Source: Triticum aestivum (Eukaryota > Streptophyta > Magnoliopsida > Poales > Poaceae). From it: DNA of 64,000 nt. Positions 34,256-46,045 of this stretch are shown here, in pieces. A program made the translations under genes and the position numbers. The stretch lies in the NCBI RefSeq assembly GCF_018294505.1, contig NC_057796.1, positions 190,925,893 through 190,989,892 of the forward strand. Direction: 5' to 3'. The number at the start of each line of letters is the position of its first letter. Position 1 is the first letter of the stretch. Under the pieces are notes generated by a model. The model ran no database searches and was not told the DNA's origin. It saw only the letters and a program-made list of their open reading frames with translations.

Positions 34256-37200
34256 ATGAAGTTACGAACCTACCCTTGAGTACAACAGGCCAATTGATGC
34301 GTGTCCCTCATAGGCCGGTAATTTCGTGTCTCCCATTTATTTTCTCGGGCGAATTCCATGAAGTAGAGGGTGTTTAACGGTTCGTTCAAATTTCGGGAGA
34401 ACGAACATCCACGTCTACCTTACCAAGTTGATTCGAATCAAATTTTGAAATATTAGCTTGCCACTTCTTTTTTAGATGGAGAGATGATGCTCGGGAGTAA
34501 TGTGTTTTTACATGCTCATTGCTAACGATTTACTATATGACAAATAGTTGACCCACTCAAAAACGGGAATCAAACCCAAAATGAAATATCTCGATTCAAT
34601 GAAATAGCTCGTTCACCAGGTCAAAATAGTGAACTAAATCCAAAATTCAACACCTCAATCGAGTAGCATGTTGTACAGTATTATAGTACTCCATGAACAT
34701 ATTCAAAGTCAAATTAATGAACTTGTTTGATATACGCATATCTCCGTTCATGTGTGGATTGCAAACAACATGTTCTCCAATTTAAGTATTTGAATGCAAG
34801 TTTATATCGAAACATGGTTTATATCAGTCTTTGATGCATACAATGCGACCTCCCCCTCTCCCAGACTCCTGCTCTCTCTCTCTCGCCGACAATCTTCAAT
34901 TCTTTCGCACGCATACAATACACAAACCTTGTTGGTCCCTCTCCATCTCTCTCTCTTTGTGTGTGTGGGGGGGGGTCTTTCTAGTTCGCATGCATATATA
35001 CTCCATCTATAGGTCTCTCTCGCACACTATGTATGATTCTCTAGTCCAAGCTAAATATCTTGGGTGCACTCATCGTACGCACACAAATTCCTTGGCTCGT
35101 TGCCCGTAACTCTCTCACGCACCACCCTGTCGTCTCGGAGCTCTTCCATCTCTCTCTCTCTCTCAAACTCTCCATCTCCCTGGGTCACACATACACATGC
35201 ATATCTCACTCGCACTCCATAGACCCATCTAAAACTCTATCTCTCTCCCTCGTTCTCTCTCCATCTCACACGCACACACACACACAATCTCATGCCTAGC
35301 CAAGTATGATGGTCTCTCACTCAATTGTAGGCACACGCTGTCCCCCCTATATGTATATGACTAGCTAATCTTAGTCTCCATCACAAACATGTGCATGGTC
35401 TATCTTGATTTCTCTCGGGGCATCTTTCTATCGCGCACGCACCTCATCCCTCGATCTCCCGCCCATATAGTCCCCTCACGATCTTGAGGGGATCTCTCTA
35501 TCAGAAATACACCCTCTCTCCCTCCCCACGCGTCCATGTTCTACATGCGTCCCTATCGACCTTTGTTCCTTCTTGGCCAGACCTCTATTGGACATGTGCC
35601 ATAGGGGTGTCTCTCTCTGCTGCAACAATCACGCACTAGCTATCTTCGTGTATCTCCTCACATCGCTTTTCTATCTCGGAGATGCATGCGTGATATGTTT
35701 GCATAAGAAACGAACAAACACACTCTCTCTCTAATTTATCGTTTGTTGTCCCTTTCTCTTTCACACACATACTCTTTTTGCACACTCACTCATTCTCCTT
35801 CACACGCACTTGATCTCTCTCGACTTAGGCACTCTTTTGTCCATAGCATATAGATTTATTGAAAAGTCAAACATCACAAAGTTTTACCATGTACGTAGAG
35901 AAAAACATTTACATGTAGAACGGAAAACATATACCATTAGATTCATCATGAGATGTAGTTTTGTATGATGTATCTTTGGCATTGTAGATATAAATAACAT
36001 TTGCGTAAACTTGGTCAAAGTTTCCAAAGTTCGACTTCTAAAAAATTTATATGCATTGCATTATCGAGCGGATGGAATATCTCTTTCCCCCTCTCAGCTA
36101 TCTGGCGCACCACTCAGCCTTATCGGGGCTCCTCTATATCTCTCAAACTTTATATCTCCCTGGTTCACACATACACATGTCTCGCTCATGCTACATAGAC
36201 CCATCTAACACTCTCCGCCCTTGTTCTCTCTCTATGTGACACGCACCCCACAAAGTACCATAATCCTTCACTCCATCATAGGCGCACGCACTCCCCCCTA
36301 AGTATGATTATCTCTCACTAGCCATCAGGAACACACGTATTGTCTCCTTCCATCCATACGTCTATCTCAATATCTCTCGGGGTATCTTCTATCACGCACA
36401 CACCTTGTCACTCGATCTCCCACCCATGTAGTCCCATCAATATCTCCAGGGGATCTCTCAATGACAAACATACACTCTCTCCTCCCCATGTCTGCATTTT
36501 CTCCATACATCTCTCTCGACCTCTCTCCCTTGTTTGTCGGACCCGTCTTGGCCACGTGCTAGGGATCTTTCTCTCTCGGTTGCAAACAACCACACACTAT
36601 CTCCTCGCCCTGCTTCTGAAGTCAAAGATGCATGTGTGATATGTTTGCATAAGACACACATGCTTTTTCTCTACTTTTATCGTGTGTTGTCCATGTCTCT
36701 TTCACACACGCACACACACTTTTTTGAGTCACTCTTTCTATTTCACACACACTCTCTCTAGTTAGGTACTCTCTCACGTCCATAAGCATATGGATTGTTT
36801 GAAAAGTCAAACCTCAGAAAAGTTTGACCAAGTATATGTGGAGAAAAACATTTACATCTGGAACGATCATTAGATTCATCACAACATGTACTTACTTCAT
36901 ACTATCATTTATCTTTGGTAATGTAGATATAAGTAATTTCTTTATAAAATTGGTCAAAGTTTCAAAAGTTTGACTTCAATAAATTGTTGGCACTACATTA
37001 TCGAACGGAGGGAGTAGCTCTTTCTCTCTCTCTCTGCTATCTCTCACAGGCCTCCCCTCTCACTTGAACTCTCTATACCGACGGATTATACGGTCACTAT
37101 GTTAGCGTATAGCTCCGTATATTGTTTAGTTGACCGGTCAACCATTCCACTTGCTGCCTTGTCAGCTCATGTTCTCTATCTTCGTGTGCTGGCCCATGTG

Positions 37201-37616
37201 GCAGTGGGTGAAAATAAGTAAACTGGAGGCCCATCTGACCTGCGGTGAAGTAAACAAAGTTGAAACCACTCGGGGATATAAGTAATTCTAAACGCATGGA
37301 CATTTACGGGGGTTTCAAGGAGTTTCCTTCAAAACTAATCACTGCCCCTCTGATTTTCAGGCGGGGTGGGGCCCTCCACTTTATTTGATCCAATCAAAAG
37401 ATCACAACAAGGCCTCTCCATTGATCACATACTAGCCCTGCCCGTGTGTGTAGCAAAGCCGCTAGTAAATTGAGGGCACACTTCTTCCGCATGAAGGACG
37501 CACTCGCGCACAATTCACCAGTGTGCGGCGGCATGCACAGAAGGTCGCGCACACCTAGCAGGATAGCACACAACACACACCAGCACACGTGTACACCAGC
37601 GTCGCCGCCGGCTGAG
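34256..37616. other. Intergenic DNA with CT/CA microsatellites and a diverged ~1-kb duplication
   Basis: Short (CT)n, (CA)n and (GT)n tracts recur from 34,860 to 36,780 and at 37,022. The block ending at about 36,000 is repeated, diverged, in the block ending at about 37,000; both contain a segment with AAAGTCAAAC, AGAGAAAAACATTTACAT and TTGGTCAAAGTTT. The second copy ends in CGAACGGAGGGAGTA, a Stowaway-type terminus. The last 250 bases are the likely promoter and leader of the F-box gene. No other gene seen. Confidence 0.55.
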
Positions 37617-37693
37617 ATGGATGGCGAGGCAGCCAACAAGCGGAGGCGGCTCGAGCCAAAACCGCATCCGGCGAGCCTGGACTTCATCAGCAG
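37617..37693 (+). pseudogene. F-box/FBD gene, exon 1 part a (before the E6 insertion)
   Basis: ATG at 37617 opens MDGEAANKRRRLEP with a basic KRRR patch and continues to FISS at the E6 junction. The sequence resumes after the right target copy at 45032 in the same frame, so this is the N-terminus of the F-box protein annotated at 45032-47264. The insertion falls just before the F-box motif. Confidence 0.85.
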
Positions 37694-38580
37694 TGTCTGC
37701 GTTCTGGGAACGGGGTTCCCCAGACCTGCCTGCCTGCGGCCCACAGCGTGGCTAAGCCAGCAGGCCGTACGACCCACCTTCGTCAACAAGGCATCCAAGA
37801 CCCTCGCGAGGCAGACGACGCAAGACCTCCTCTGGAGTGGCCTAACCAGGCAGGCTCACGAGGAGCGGAGGTATCAAGGTGGGGCAAACCTCACGAGGCT
37901 CTCGTGGCGTGAGCCATGACAAACGACACCAGGCGGGCGCCAGGCAGGCGCCAGCGCGCACAGCGTCCTTATTTCCTCTTTGGTGCTAAGGAGGCCAGCG
38001 CAGGCGACGAGTACCGAGGCATTAGGCAAAGGTTGCTATATTGGTGCAACGAGACAAAGACCAGGAGGACGGCAAGACGGAGGTCATCGTGGAGCCCAAG
38101 GCAGCGTCACCACCAGAGCTTTTCGCAGGCGGAGACCAGTTTTGTCAGGATAGCTTGTACTAGCTGTCCCCCTTCAAATTTGCCCGCCGTTATTGGCTCC
38201 CTTACCGCTCGATATTTGGGAAGAGGACCAGGGCCTATATAAGTAGGGCTAGCCACCATAGTAGAGGCATCTCAACTTAGCTTGATCCAACCTGATCGAG
38301 AGCCTACCCACAAGAACACCTCAACCTCAGGAGGCTATTCTTCCCTTGTACTGTTCATCATCAGCCCTAGAGGCAATCCACCACAACCACACTGGAGTAG
38401 GTTATTACACCACAACGGTGGCCCGAACCAGTATAAACCTCGTGCCTTTCTGTGTTGCGAGTTCGTCGAGTTCGTCCGCGAGATCTTAGCGAGCTAGGGC
38501 GTAGATCGGTAGGAGGGAAAGACTTCGCGCGCACCCCATTGTTCGAACCTTAAGGGTTTGCCGGAACCCCACATCCGACA
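37694..38580 (+). repeat. E6 5' LTR
   Basis: Starts TGTCTGCGTTCTGG and ends ATCCGACA. TATATAA is at 38236-38242. Relative to the 3' LTR it lacks a short segment after CTCGCGAGG and has a duplicated GGCGCCAG-type block at about 37,935. Homologous to the E3 LTR. Confidence 0.92.
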
Positions 38581-38653
38581 TTTGGCGCGCCAGGTAGGGG
38601 TGCACCATAGCTTCCCTTCCATCAGTTCGCCGCTCCGTCGCTCTGTCGTCTCC

Positions 38654-41120
38654 ATGGCGGACGCTCGCCGTGCTCGAGCTGAGCGTCGGGCTGCCCTCAC
38701 CGCCCGCGTCGCTCAGACGGCTCCCGTTGGCGGGCCACCTTGTCGTTCTCCGTCTCCCGCCGCCAACGCTGCCACCGGCCCGGCGGGGAACGAGCAGCAG
38801 GCGTCCTCGCTGCATCCTTCGGTGCGGCAGGACGGCCGCACCGCTACTCCATCACTGACCCCAGCCGGTTCTTCGTCTCACGCGCGCCGCGCTCCCATGG
38901 AGGCACGGGCCACGATCCTCACGGCGAACGAACTCCTGCGTTACCGCCCCATCGACGACCTCTATGAGGAGTGGCTTGACCGCGTCGCCGAGCTCGTCCG
39001 CGCCGCAGGGGGCTCTCCGGCGCCGTCCCTCTCTCTGCCTCCGCCTCAAGCCGCGGGCGACGAGGCTCAAGGCGTGCCTCCACCACTTCAGCCCCAAGAC
39101 GGTGCCTTGGCACCAAGGCGCGTGCCTCCGCAGCGTGATCCACCACGCCCGGTGCCCGCGCGCGAAGAGAGAAGCTGCCAAGAAATTCCGCGGCCGCGAG
39201 AAGCTGCACCTGCGCTCCCTGCGCCACCTCGTCAAGACCGCGCACCGCCCGCAGCAGTGCAGCACGGACCTCGTCAAGACCAAGCTCCACCTCTGAAGTG
39301 GGCCCCGGCGACCACGGCCGGCTGCCACGCCTTCACCCCCGAGCTGCGTAGCGTCGCCTGGCCAGGCAAGTTCAAGCCGGATCTGCCTCCTCGCTACGAC
39401 GGCACTGCCGACCCCGCGGAGTTCCTGCAGCTCTATGAGCTGAGCATCGAAGCGGCCAACGGCGATGAAAAAGTCATGGCGAACTGGTTTCCCATGGCTC
39501 TCAAGGATGGAGCTCGCTCCTTGCTCCTGAACCTGCAGCACGGCTCGGTCTCCTCCTGGGACGAGATACACGACCGCTTCGTCGCCAACTTCCAGGGCAC
39601 TCGCGACCGCCCACCGGCCGCGGGTGGTCTACGCCGCATCAAGTAGCAACCAGGAGAGACCCTCCAGAAGTACATCCAACGCTTCAACAACACCCACCTC
39701 AAGATCCCCATGGTCACGGACGAGGCCATCATCTCCGCGTTTTCTGACGGCGTCCGCGATGTCAAGATGAAGGAAGAGCTCGCTATCCACGAGGAGCTCA
39801 GCACATCTCAGGAGCTGTTCAACCTGGCGACCAAGTGCGCAAGAGCTGAGGAGGGGCGCCTCTCTCTCCTCGAGCTGCCAGCTGCAGGAGCAGAGGAGAG
39901 GAAGGCCAAGGCCAAGGACATGAAGCTCAAGGAGGCGGTGGTGCTCGCAGCGGAGCCCGACACCAAGCGGGGCAGAGATCAGCCCGTGTCATCCAAGAAC
40001 GGCCGACCGTTCTGCGCCTTCCACAACCTGAACACCCACAACACCAGCGACTGTCAAGAGCTCAGAGCCATACGGGAAGGACGCTTCGATCGACGCCCCA
40101 AGCGCAATGACGGGGCTACGGCCGTGGAGGAGGATGAGGAGGCAGACACTGGGACGACCGTGGCCCACGCCAGGAGTGGCACGACCGGCCTCGTGAGGAC
40201 CGCTGGCAGGACCAACCTCGCGAGGGCGCCTGGAGGGACCCGCCTCGTGAGGATCGCCCCCAGGGCAACACCGGCCTTCCCCCGCTGCCGCCACCAAGAA
40301 GGAACGATGGCCACCACCAGAACGAGGGGCTGGGGGTTTCCAGGAGCCGCGTGCAATCGCCTGCATCTTGGGCGGCGCCCAGGCCCCCGCCTCTCAGCGC
40401 ATCTTCAAACAGTTCGCTCGCGAGGTGAACGTGGTGCTCCCCAAGCTCGAGGCCACGCGCCCGCTCAAGTGGTCCCAATGTGCCATCACTTGCAACTCGG
40501 TGGATCAGCTCAAGTGCGCAGCCACCGCTGGCGCCCTCCCTATGATGTGCTCCCTAGTCATCAGCAATGTGCAGGTCACCAAGACCCTCATCGACGGCGG
40601 CGCAGGGCTCAACGTCCTGTCCGTCAACACGTTCGACAACCTCCAAGTGCCATATGAACAGCTCTAGCCCACCAAACCTTACTCAGGAGTGACCGACGGT
40701 TCCACCACACCGATAGGGCAGGTCCGCCTACCTGTCACCTTCGGGGAGCGCAAGAACTACCGCATCGAGCTCATCGACTTTGACGTCGCGCACATCCGCC
40801 TGCCGTACAATGCTATCCTCGGGTATGCAGCCCTGGCCAAGTTCATGGCAGTCACTCATCACGGCTACAATGTTCTCAAGATGCCAGGAAGCAGAGGGAT
40901 CATCACGGTCCCATGCGAAGAGAGGGATGCGGTGTGCTCCCTCGAGCGCGCCTTCCACGCTGCAGCAATCGACGACCCCAACAGCAGAAGCAAAGGCCCT
41001 CTGGAGACCGTTCCCAGGAAGAAGCAGCCGCGCTACGCAGGACCTCAGGAGGATGGCGTCGCGGCAGGAGCCTCGTCAGGATCAACGCCCGCTCCAGGGG
41101 CGCCTCCCTCCATCGCATAG
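38654..41120 (+). pseudogene. E6 gag and protease remnant
   Basis: ATG at 38654 starts an Ala/Arg-rich gag with a capsid-like part (FTPELRSVAWPGKFKPDLPP, DPAEFLQLYELSIEAA). A TAG at 39644 interrupts it in frame; gag continues to a short CCHC-like segment (CAFHNLNTHNTSDC, about 40,015). A frameshift between 40,270 and 40,370 leads to a protease with LIDGGAGLNVLS; Asp-Gly-Gly replaces the usual Asp-Thr/Ser-Gly, as in some Tat-like elements. A TAG at 40665 separates the last part, which keeps LPYNAILGYAALAKFMAV. Three lesions make this copy inactive. Confidence 0.8.
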
Positions 41121-41390
41121 GAAGGCGCTCCCGGCGCCCTCCTCAAGCAGGGCTCGGGGGTTCTCTTCTGGAGGGCCTCAGACCTTGCCAACCTAACGAG
41201 GGAGGCGCTTGGGCACCACTTGGAGGCGTGCTTCGCGGCACGTGACCCTTAGGAGAGCACAGGGCAAGGAGTGCACACCACTCAGGAGTTCATCAACAAG
41301 ACCACTCAGGAACTACAAGAAGCAAGAGCCATGCGCGGCGATAGCCGCCCACGAGGCGCAGCTCCGCACCCTGGAGAGGATGCTAGGCTG

Positions 41391-41666
41391 CGTGTCTGCA
41401 TCGACGTCCCCGGGATCAACAGGGCCGCATCTCAGGAGTGCTTCTAGCCATCGCGTGTGGGCCGCTGCGAGGGCCCACCACACAGCTACGTTCGCATGCC
41501 CTTCGGCTTGCCGAGCGTGGCGTTAGCCTATCAACGCGACCTGCGGCGTGTCCTGGCCGCTCAGGAGGCCAGATACCACGCCGTCCTGGAGGAGATGGAG
41601 ACGGTCTTCAGGGAACCTCCCGAGCCCTCGGAGCCTCCCGAGGCTCAGGGTCCCGGTGGCTCATGA
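41391..41666 (+). pseudogene. E6 vestigial reverse transcriptase
   Basis: The frame reads RVCIDVPGINRA, then a TAG at 41445, a short stretch, then YVRMPFGLPSVALAYQRDLR and a Glu/Pro-rich end. These are the RT start (CxDxxxLN) and the MPFGLxNA motif, with the palm between them (first catalytic Asp, AYSGYHQ) gone and nothing after it matching YxDD. RT is reduced to about 90 codons. No RNase H or integrase follows. Confidence 0.6.
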
Positions 41667-43020
41667 GGAGTCATTTCTTCGACGCACGTCTTCAGCTGCA
41701 CCGACTCTACTTTGTCTACAGAACCAGGTGACATCTTCCAAGCTCGTTTAGCTGGGAGCGCCCCTCGGGCTACATTATTCCCAGGCCACATGGGTCCGTC
41801 CCTGTGGCATGTATCCCTTTTGCTTACGTCTTTAGATTACCTTGTTGGGGGCGCCCCTCGGGCTGCATCATCCCCAAGCCGCTCGGGCCGGACCCGGTGG
41901 CATGTATCTTCCTGCATTTATCCAAGTTGATCTGCTCTCCATGCTTAACCTGCCAACTGCTATCACCTGCTCGATCATCGCCTCCCCCGGGGCCTCCACA
42001 CAGGCACGGCGCTGGTGCATGGGTCCGTCCCTGCCACGCTGACAAATCTGAGCGGTCGAGCTCTGGCTCGCGGCACGCCCCGCGCACGTCACTTCACGAG
42101 GCCCTCAGTGCCTTCACCTCATCCAGAGCAACCAGCGGCAGACTGACAGCTGTAACGGCAAACCGTGTTTCTTCTTGTGCCCGTTCATAGGGATCCTGCG
42201 AGAAGGATAGCAGGCGGCACCGCGAGTCTCCTTCTCTCTCGTGCAATTCGCTTGCACGTTAAAAGGGGGCTCCAGAGCATCGCGACTCAGGAGCTCTTAC
42301 TAGCTCTCCAGCCCTCACCCCCTGGCCTTGACCACGACATCGCGACCTGGCATACCAGCGGCGGCTGAGCTCACTCGAGGGCCGGGACCTGAGGACGTAG
42401 AGCACTAAGGAGAGCAGGAGGGGAGGGAAACTCATACGGGCCGGCCTAGGTATGCCGCACGAGTAGGCGCGCAGCTCCAGCGCCGCATCAGGAGTCGCCG
42501 CGAAGTCGACAAGATAAGTCCCGCTCTCGGATCGGCCAAATATTGGGGCCTGATGATCACCCATGCCTTGCCACAGCCCCGTTGCGGCCACGTCAACTCC
42601 CTCTCTTGCCTTACCATGGCCACTTGAGCGCTAAGGGGGACCTCTTGAGCATCGCGTCCCAGGGGCTCTTACTGGACCTCGGGCCGCACACCTCCTGGCC
42701 TTGACCACGACACGCAACCTGGCATACCAGCGACGGCTGTAGCCGCCTGGGGACCGGGACCTGTTAGCGCAGAGCAACAAGCCGTCATGGGGAAAGAAAG
42801 GGGGGACCGAGCCTTAACGGGACACGCATTCGCTAAGTTTTCATAACAAGGAAGATAAGTACAAAAGACATTGCAGATCCTTACATGCCCCCACGGTGTG
42901 AGTCATGATTCTTCGCAGGAAACAAAGGCCAATACTAAGGGGAATCCTATCTACGCCCTTCCGTGGCAGACGCCATCATCAACAGTGGGCCATGGAGGAC
43001 CGGCGCCAACCCCATCCAGA
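41667..43020 (+). other. E6 non-coding internal DNA
   Basis: No domain on either strand. A diverged tandem duplication is visible: the block around 42,265-42,400 (AGCTC..CTTAC, CATACCAGCGGCGGCT) recurs at about 42,645-42,760. Confidence 0.5.
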
Positions 43021-43809
43021 TCAGCGGCGGCGACGGCCGGACGCCGCGGCTCTGCTCCGAGCGCGGCGAGAGCTTGGGGGCACGTAGCTGTCGTCGCTCA
43101 TCTCCGGAGTGTCGTAAAGCTCAGGAGATCTGCTGGACTCCCAAGGGCTACTACTGCTGGAGTAGCCTCGAGCGGAGCACGCGTCGGTTTGGCGTTCCTC
43201 TCTAGGGCAGCACTCCAGGCGGCGGCCCTCGGCGTCAAAGACCTTGAAGAAGAGCGTGGAAGCGCCGTCGTACTCGAAGTGGATCACGAGGGCGCCCCTC
43301 GCACGGCAGACCCATGCGATCTCCCCCCAGCCGCGGGTCATGAAGAGCTTGGTGGTGGGAACCGCTTCGATCTCCGCTCCGGTCGCCGGGGCGCTGTAGT
43401 CGGCGTGCTGCAACCAGAGCTCGAGACGCCACCTCGGCGGCATCACGTCGGAATAGAACCGCGGGAAGCGGTTCCAGGAGCTTGGAGGCATCGGCGCCCA
43501 CAGCACCAACTCACGCGAGGACTCCGTGGAGTGGATCCCAGGGGCGACGGCACGCATCACCGTAGCGCGGCGACCCCGGACATGGCGTGGGCGGCGCCGC
43601 TCTTCACTCCGTCCTCCCGAGCCCTCAGCTCAGGCGTACAAGGGTAGCGGGTACCCCGGAGGAGGCCGCTCGCACCAAGGCCGCGCCTCCACCTGCATCG
43701 CCGCTTCATCACGGCGATGGATCGACCTCTTCTTCAGCGGAAGTGGCCCCGGGTCATCACGGGGAGCCTTTCCTTTCTCTTCGGCAGAAAACCTTCTGAT
43801 AGGCGCCAT
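43021..43809 (-). pseudogene. E6 antisense gene encoding a B3-like domain
   Basis: ATG at 43809 starts MAPIRRFSAEEKGKAP. One frame runs 263 codons to a stop at 43021, broken only by TGA at 43630-43632. N-terminal basic/Pro-rich part, then a roughly 100-residue domain: RLELWLQHADY, TTKLFMTRGWGEIAWVCRA, ALVIHFEYDG and LFFKVFDAEGRRLECC, then a Ser/Pro-rich tail ending in Arg-rich sequence. The GW-(x)n-hydrophobic-F and strand pattern resembles the C-terminal half of B3 DNA-binding domains and matches the E4 antisense protein in layout. It lies opposite to gag, between the RT remnant and the 3' LTR, with its own TATA box. The single stop suggests recent loss or a variant allele. Function unknown. 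Confidence 0.65.
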
Positions 43810-43887
43810 TGTTGTCAGCAGTGGAGCAAGGAGGAAGGAGCAAGCAAGCAAGGAAGAGATGGGTGACGGGGGCTCCACTTCCCTCCC

Positions 43888-43894
43888 ATTTATA
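43888..43894 (-). promoter_or_regulatory. TATA box of the E6 antisense gene
   Basis: TATAAAT on the minus strand, about 80 bases upstream of the ATG at 43809, in a position equivalent to the box in E4. It lies inside the element and upstream of the 3' LTR. Confidence 0.55.
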
Positions 43895-44136
43895 GCGAAA
43901 GAAGGCTAACCGACGTCTCCCACGATCACAGGTAATGATGGTTTTCCTTGTATGTCGCAGGGACTTGTCAAGTCGTGCAGTTGCCGAGGCAGCGTGGGGA
44001 AGCGGAGACGCCCACGTCCAATCAACCGCCACGCGTCAATCGAGGCTGCGGGCTTTTGGGGCCCACGGTGCTCCGAGCTTGACCCTTGGCTTCGTTGCGA
44101 AGCCAAGCCCGAGCGCACCTTGGGCCCGGGGGCTAC

Positions 44137-45026
44137 TTTCGGCGTTCTGGGAACGGGGATCCCCAAACCTGCCTGCCTGCGACCCAAAGCGTGGCTAAGC
44201 CAATAGGCCGTACGACCCACCTTCGTCAACAAGGCATCCAAGACCCTCGCGAGGGTCCAAGCCTCGTGAGGCGGACGATGCAAGACCTCCTTTGGAGTGG
44301 CCTAGCCAGGCAGGCTCACGAGGAGCGGAGATATCAAGGCGGGGCAAACCACATGAGGCTCTCATGACGTGAGCCATGATGAACGACACCAGGCGGGCGC
44401 CAGTGCGCGCAGCGTCCTTATTTCCTCTTTGGTGCTAAGGAGGCCAGCGCAGGCGAAGAGTACCGAGGCATCAGGCAAAGGTTGCTATATTGGTGCAATA
44501 AGACCAAGACCAGGAGGATGGCAAGACGGAGGTCGTCGTGGAGCCCAAGGCAGCGTCACCACCAGAGCTTTTCGCAGGCGGAGACTTCTTTTGTCAGGAT
44601 AGCTTGTACTAGTTGTCCCCCTTCAAATTTTCCCGCCGTTGTTGGCTCCCTTCCCGCTCGATATTTGGGAAGAGGACCAGGCCCTATATAAGTAGGGCTA
44701 GCCACCATAGTAGAGGCATCTCAACTTAGCTTGATCCAACCCGATCGAGAGCCTACCCACAAGAACACCTCAACCTCAGGATGCTGTTCTTCCCTTCTAC
44801 TATTCATCATCATCCGTAGAGGCAATCCACCACCACACTGGAGTAGGGTATTACACCAGAATGGTGGCCCGAACCAGTATAAACCTCGTGTCTTTCTGTG
44901 TTGCGAGTTCGTCGAGTTTGTCCGCGAGATCTTAGCGAGCTAGGGCGTAGATCGGTAGGAGGGAAAGACTTCGCGCGCACCCCAGTGTTCGAACCTTAAG
45001 GGTTTGCCGGAACCCCACATCCGACA
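44137..45026 (+). repeat. E6 3' LTR (terminal TG mutated to TT)
   Basis: Directly follows the polypurine tract GGGCCCGGGGGCTAC. It opens TTTCGGCGTTCTGG where the family pattern is TGTCGGCG, so the terminal TG has become TT. TATATAA at 44685-44691. Ends CCGACA at the AGCAG target copy. Confidence 0.9.
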
Positions 45027-46045
45027 AGCAGCCTCCCAGACGACATGTTGCTCGTCATCATCGGCCTCCTCCCCACCAAATCTTCCGTGCGGACTGCCCT
45101 GCTCTCCGGGCAGTGGCGCCCCCTCTGGTGCCACGTCCCCCTCAACCTCACCGTCGTCAGCTGGCTCTGTGATGGGGATTGCAAACGCATGGCCGCAGTC
45201 TCCAAGATCCTTTCATCACACCCTGGGCCAGCCAGATGCCTTGACATCCGCATGTTTAGTACCAACTGCAAGATCCAAGCCAAGTTCGACGAGTGGTTCT
45301 TATCCCCCACCCTAGATCACCTCGAGGAGCTCAGCTTTGAAGTTGGACGATGTCGCTATCTGCTGCCATCCACGCTTCGCCTCACGCCAACGCTGCGTCA
45401 CGCCAGCTTCAGCTCCTGCTATCTTCCCCAGATTAATGCCGCGCCCGCCCTTCTTCTCCCTCAAGTCAACCAGCTCGACCTCTTCGACGTTGGCATCTCG
45501 AAGAAGGATATGGAGAACCTGCTCCGCAGCTGTACTGTGCTCGAGTACCTTCGTCTTCAGCAGATCCACAGGTTCATTAGCCTCCACATCACCTCGACGA
45601 ATCTCTGATGGATTTATGTGTCTTGCTGGCCCCGCAACAAGACATCAGTTGGGAAGAGATCACTCCAGTTGTTCCACGTTAAGGTCATTGAGAATGCGCC
45701 TTTCCTTGAGAGATTGTTTGTATCTGATCTAGAAGGTCCAACAAAAATCAGGGTCATTGACGCGCCAAAATTGACGGCGTTCGTCTGCCAAATTCTCCGA
45801 ACTCTTTATTGGATCCATAATCGTTCAGGTACAGGACTCATCTTATTCTCCGTCTTCTTGAAATTCACATTTTAAAATTTCTTCTTGATGTATTGACGAC
45901 TGTCTTCCAGAAAATGATTCCCACAAGCTTGACCCAGTCTATGCGCAAAGTGAAGATCTTGGCAATAAAATCTATCGGCCCCAATCTGGATCAAGTTGTT
46001 GGATTCCTTACATGCTTTTCGTGCATGGAGAAGCTACTCATCGAG

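Larger units (their letters stand above)
37694..45026 (+). mobile_element. E6: complete LTR retroelement (7333 bp) inserted in the F-box gene
   Basis: 5' LTR 37694-38580, primer site TTTGGCGCGCCAGGTAGG (38581-38598), gag/protease remnant, vestigial RT, antisense B3-like gene, polypurine tract (about 44120-44136) and 3' LTR 44137-45026. Perfect target duplication AGCAG (37689-37693 and 45027-45031). RNase H and integrase are absent, so it must have moved using enzymes from other elements. LTRs are 887 and 890 bp and differ by roughly 5% by eye. Confidence 0.95.

Noticed and set aside
38852..39571. Minus-strand open frame of 239 codons in E6
   Set aside because: Shadow of the E6 gag; no TATA box or domain, unlike the antisense gene at 43021-43809.
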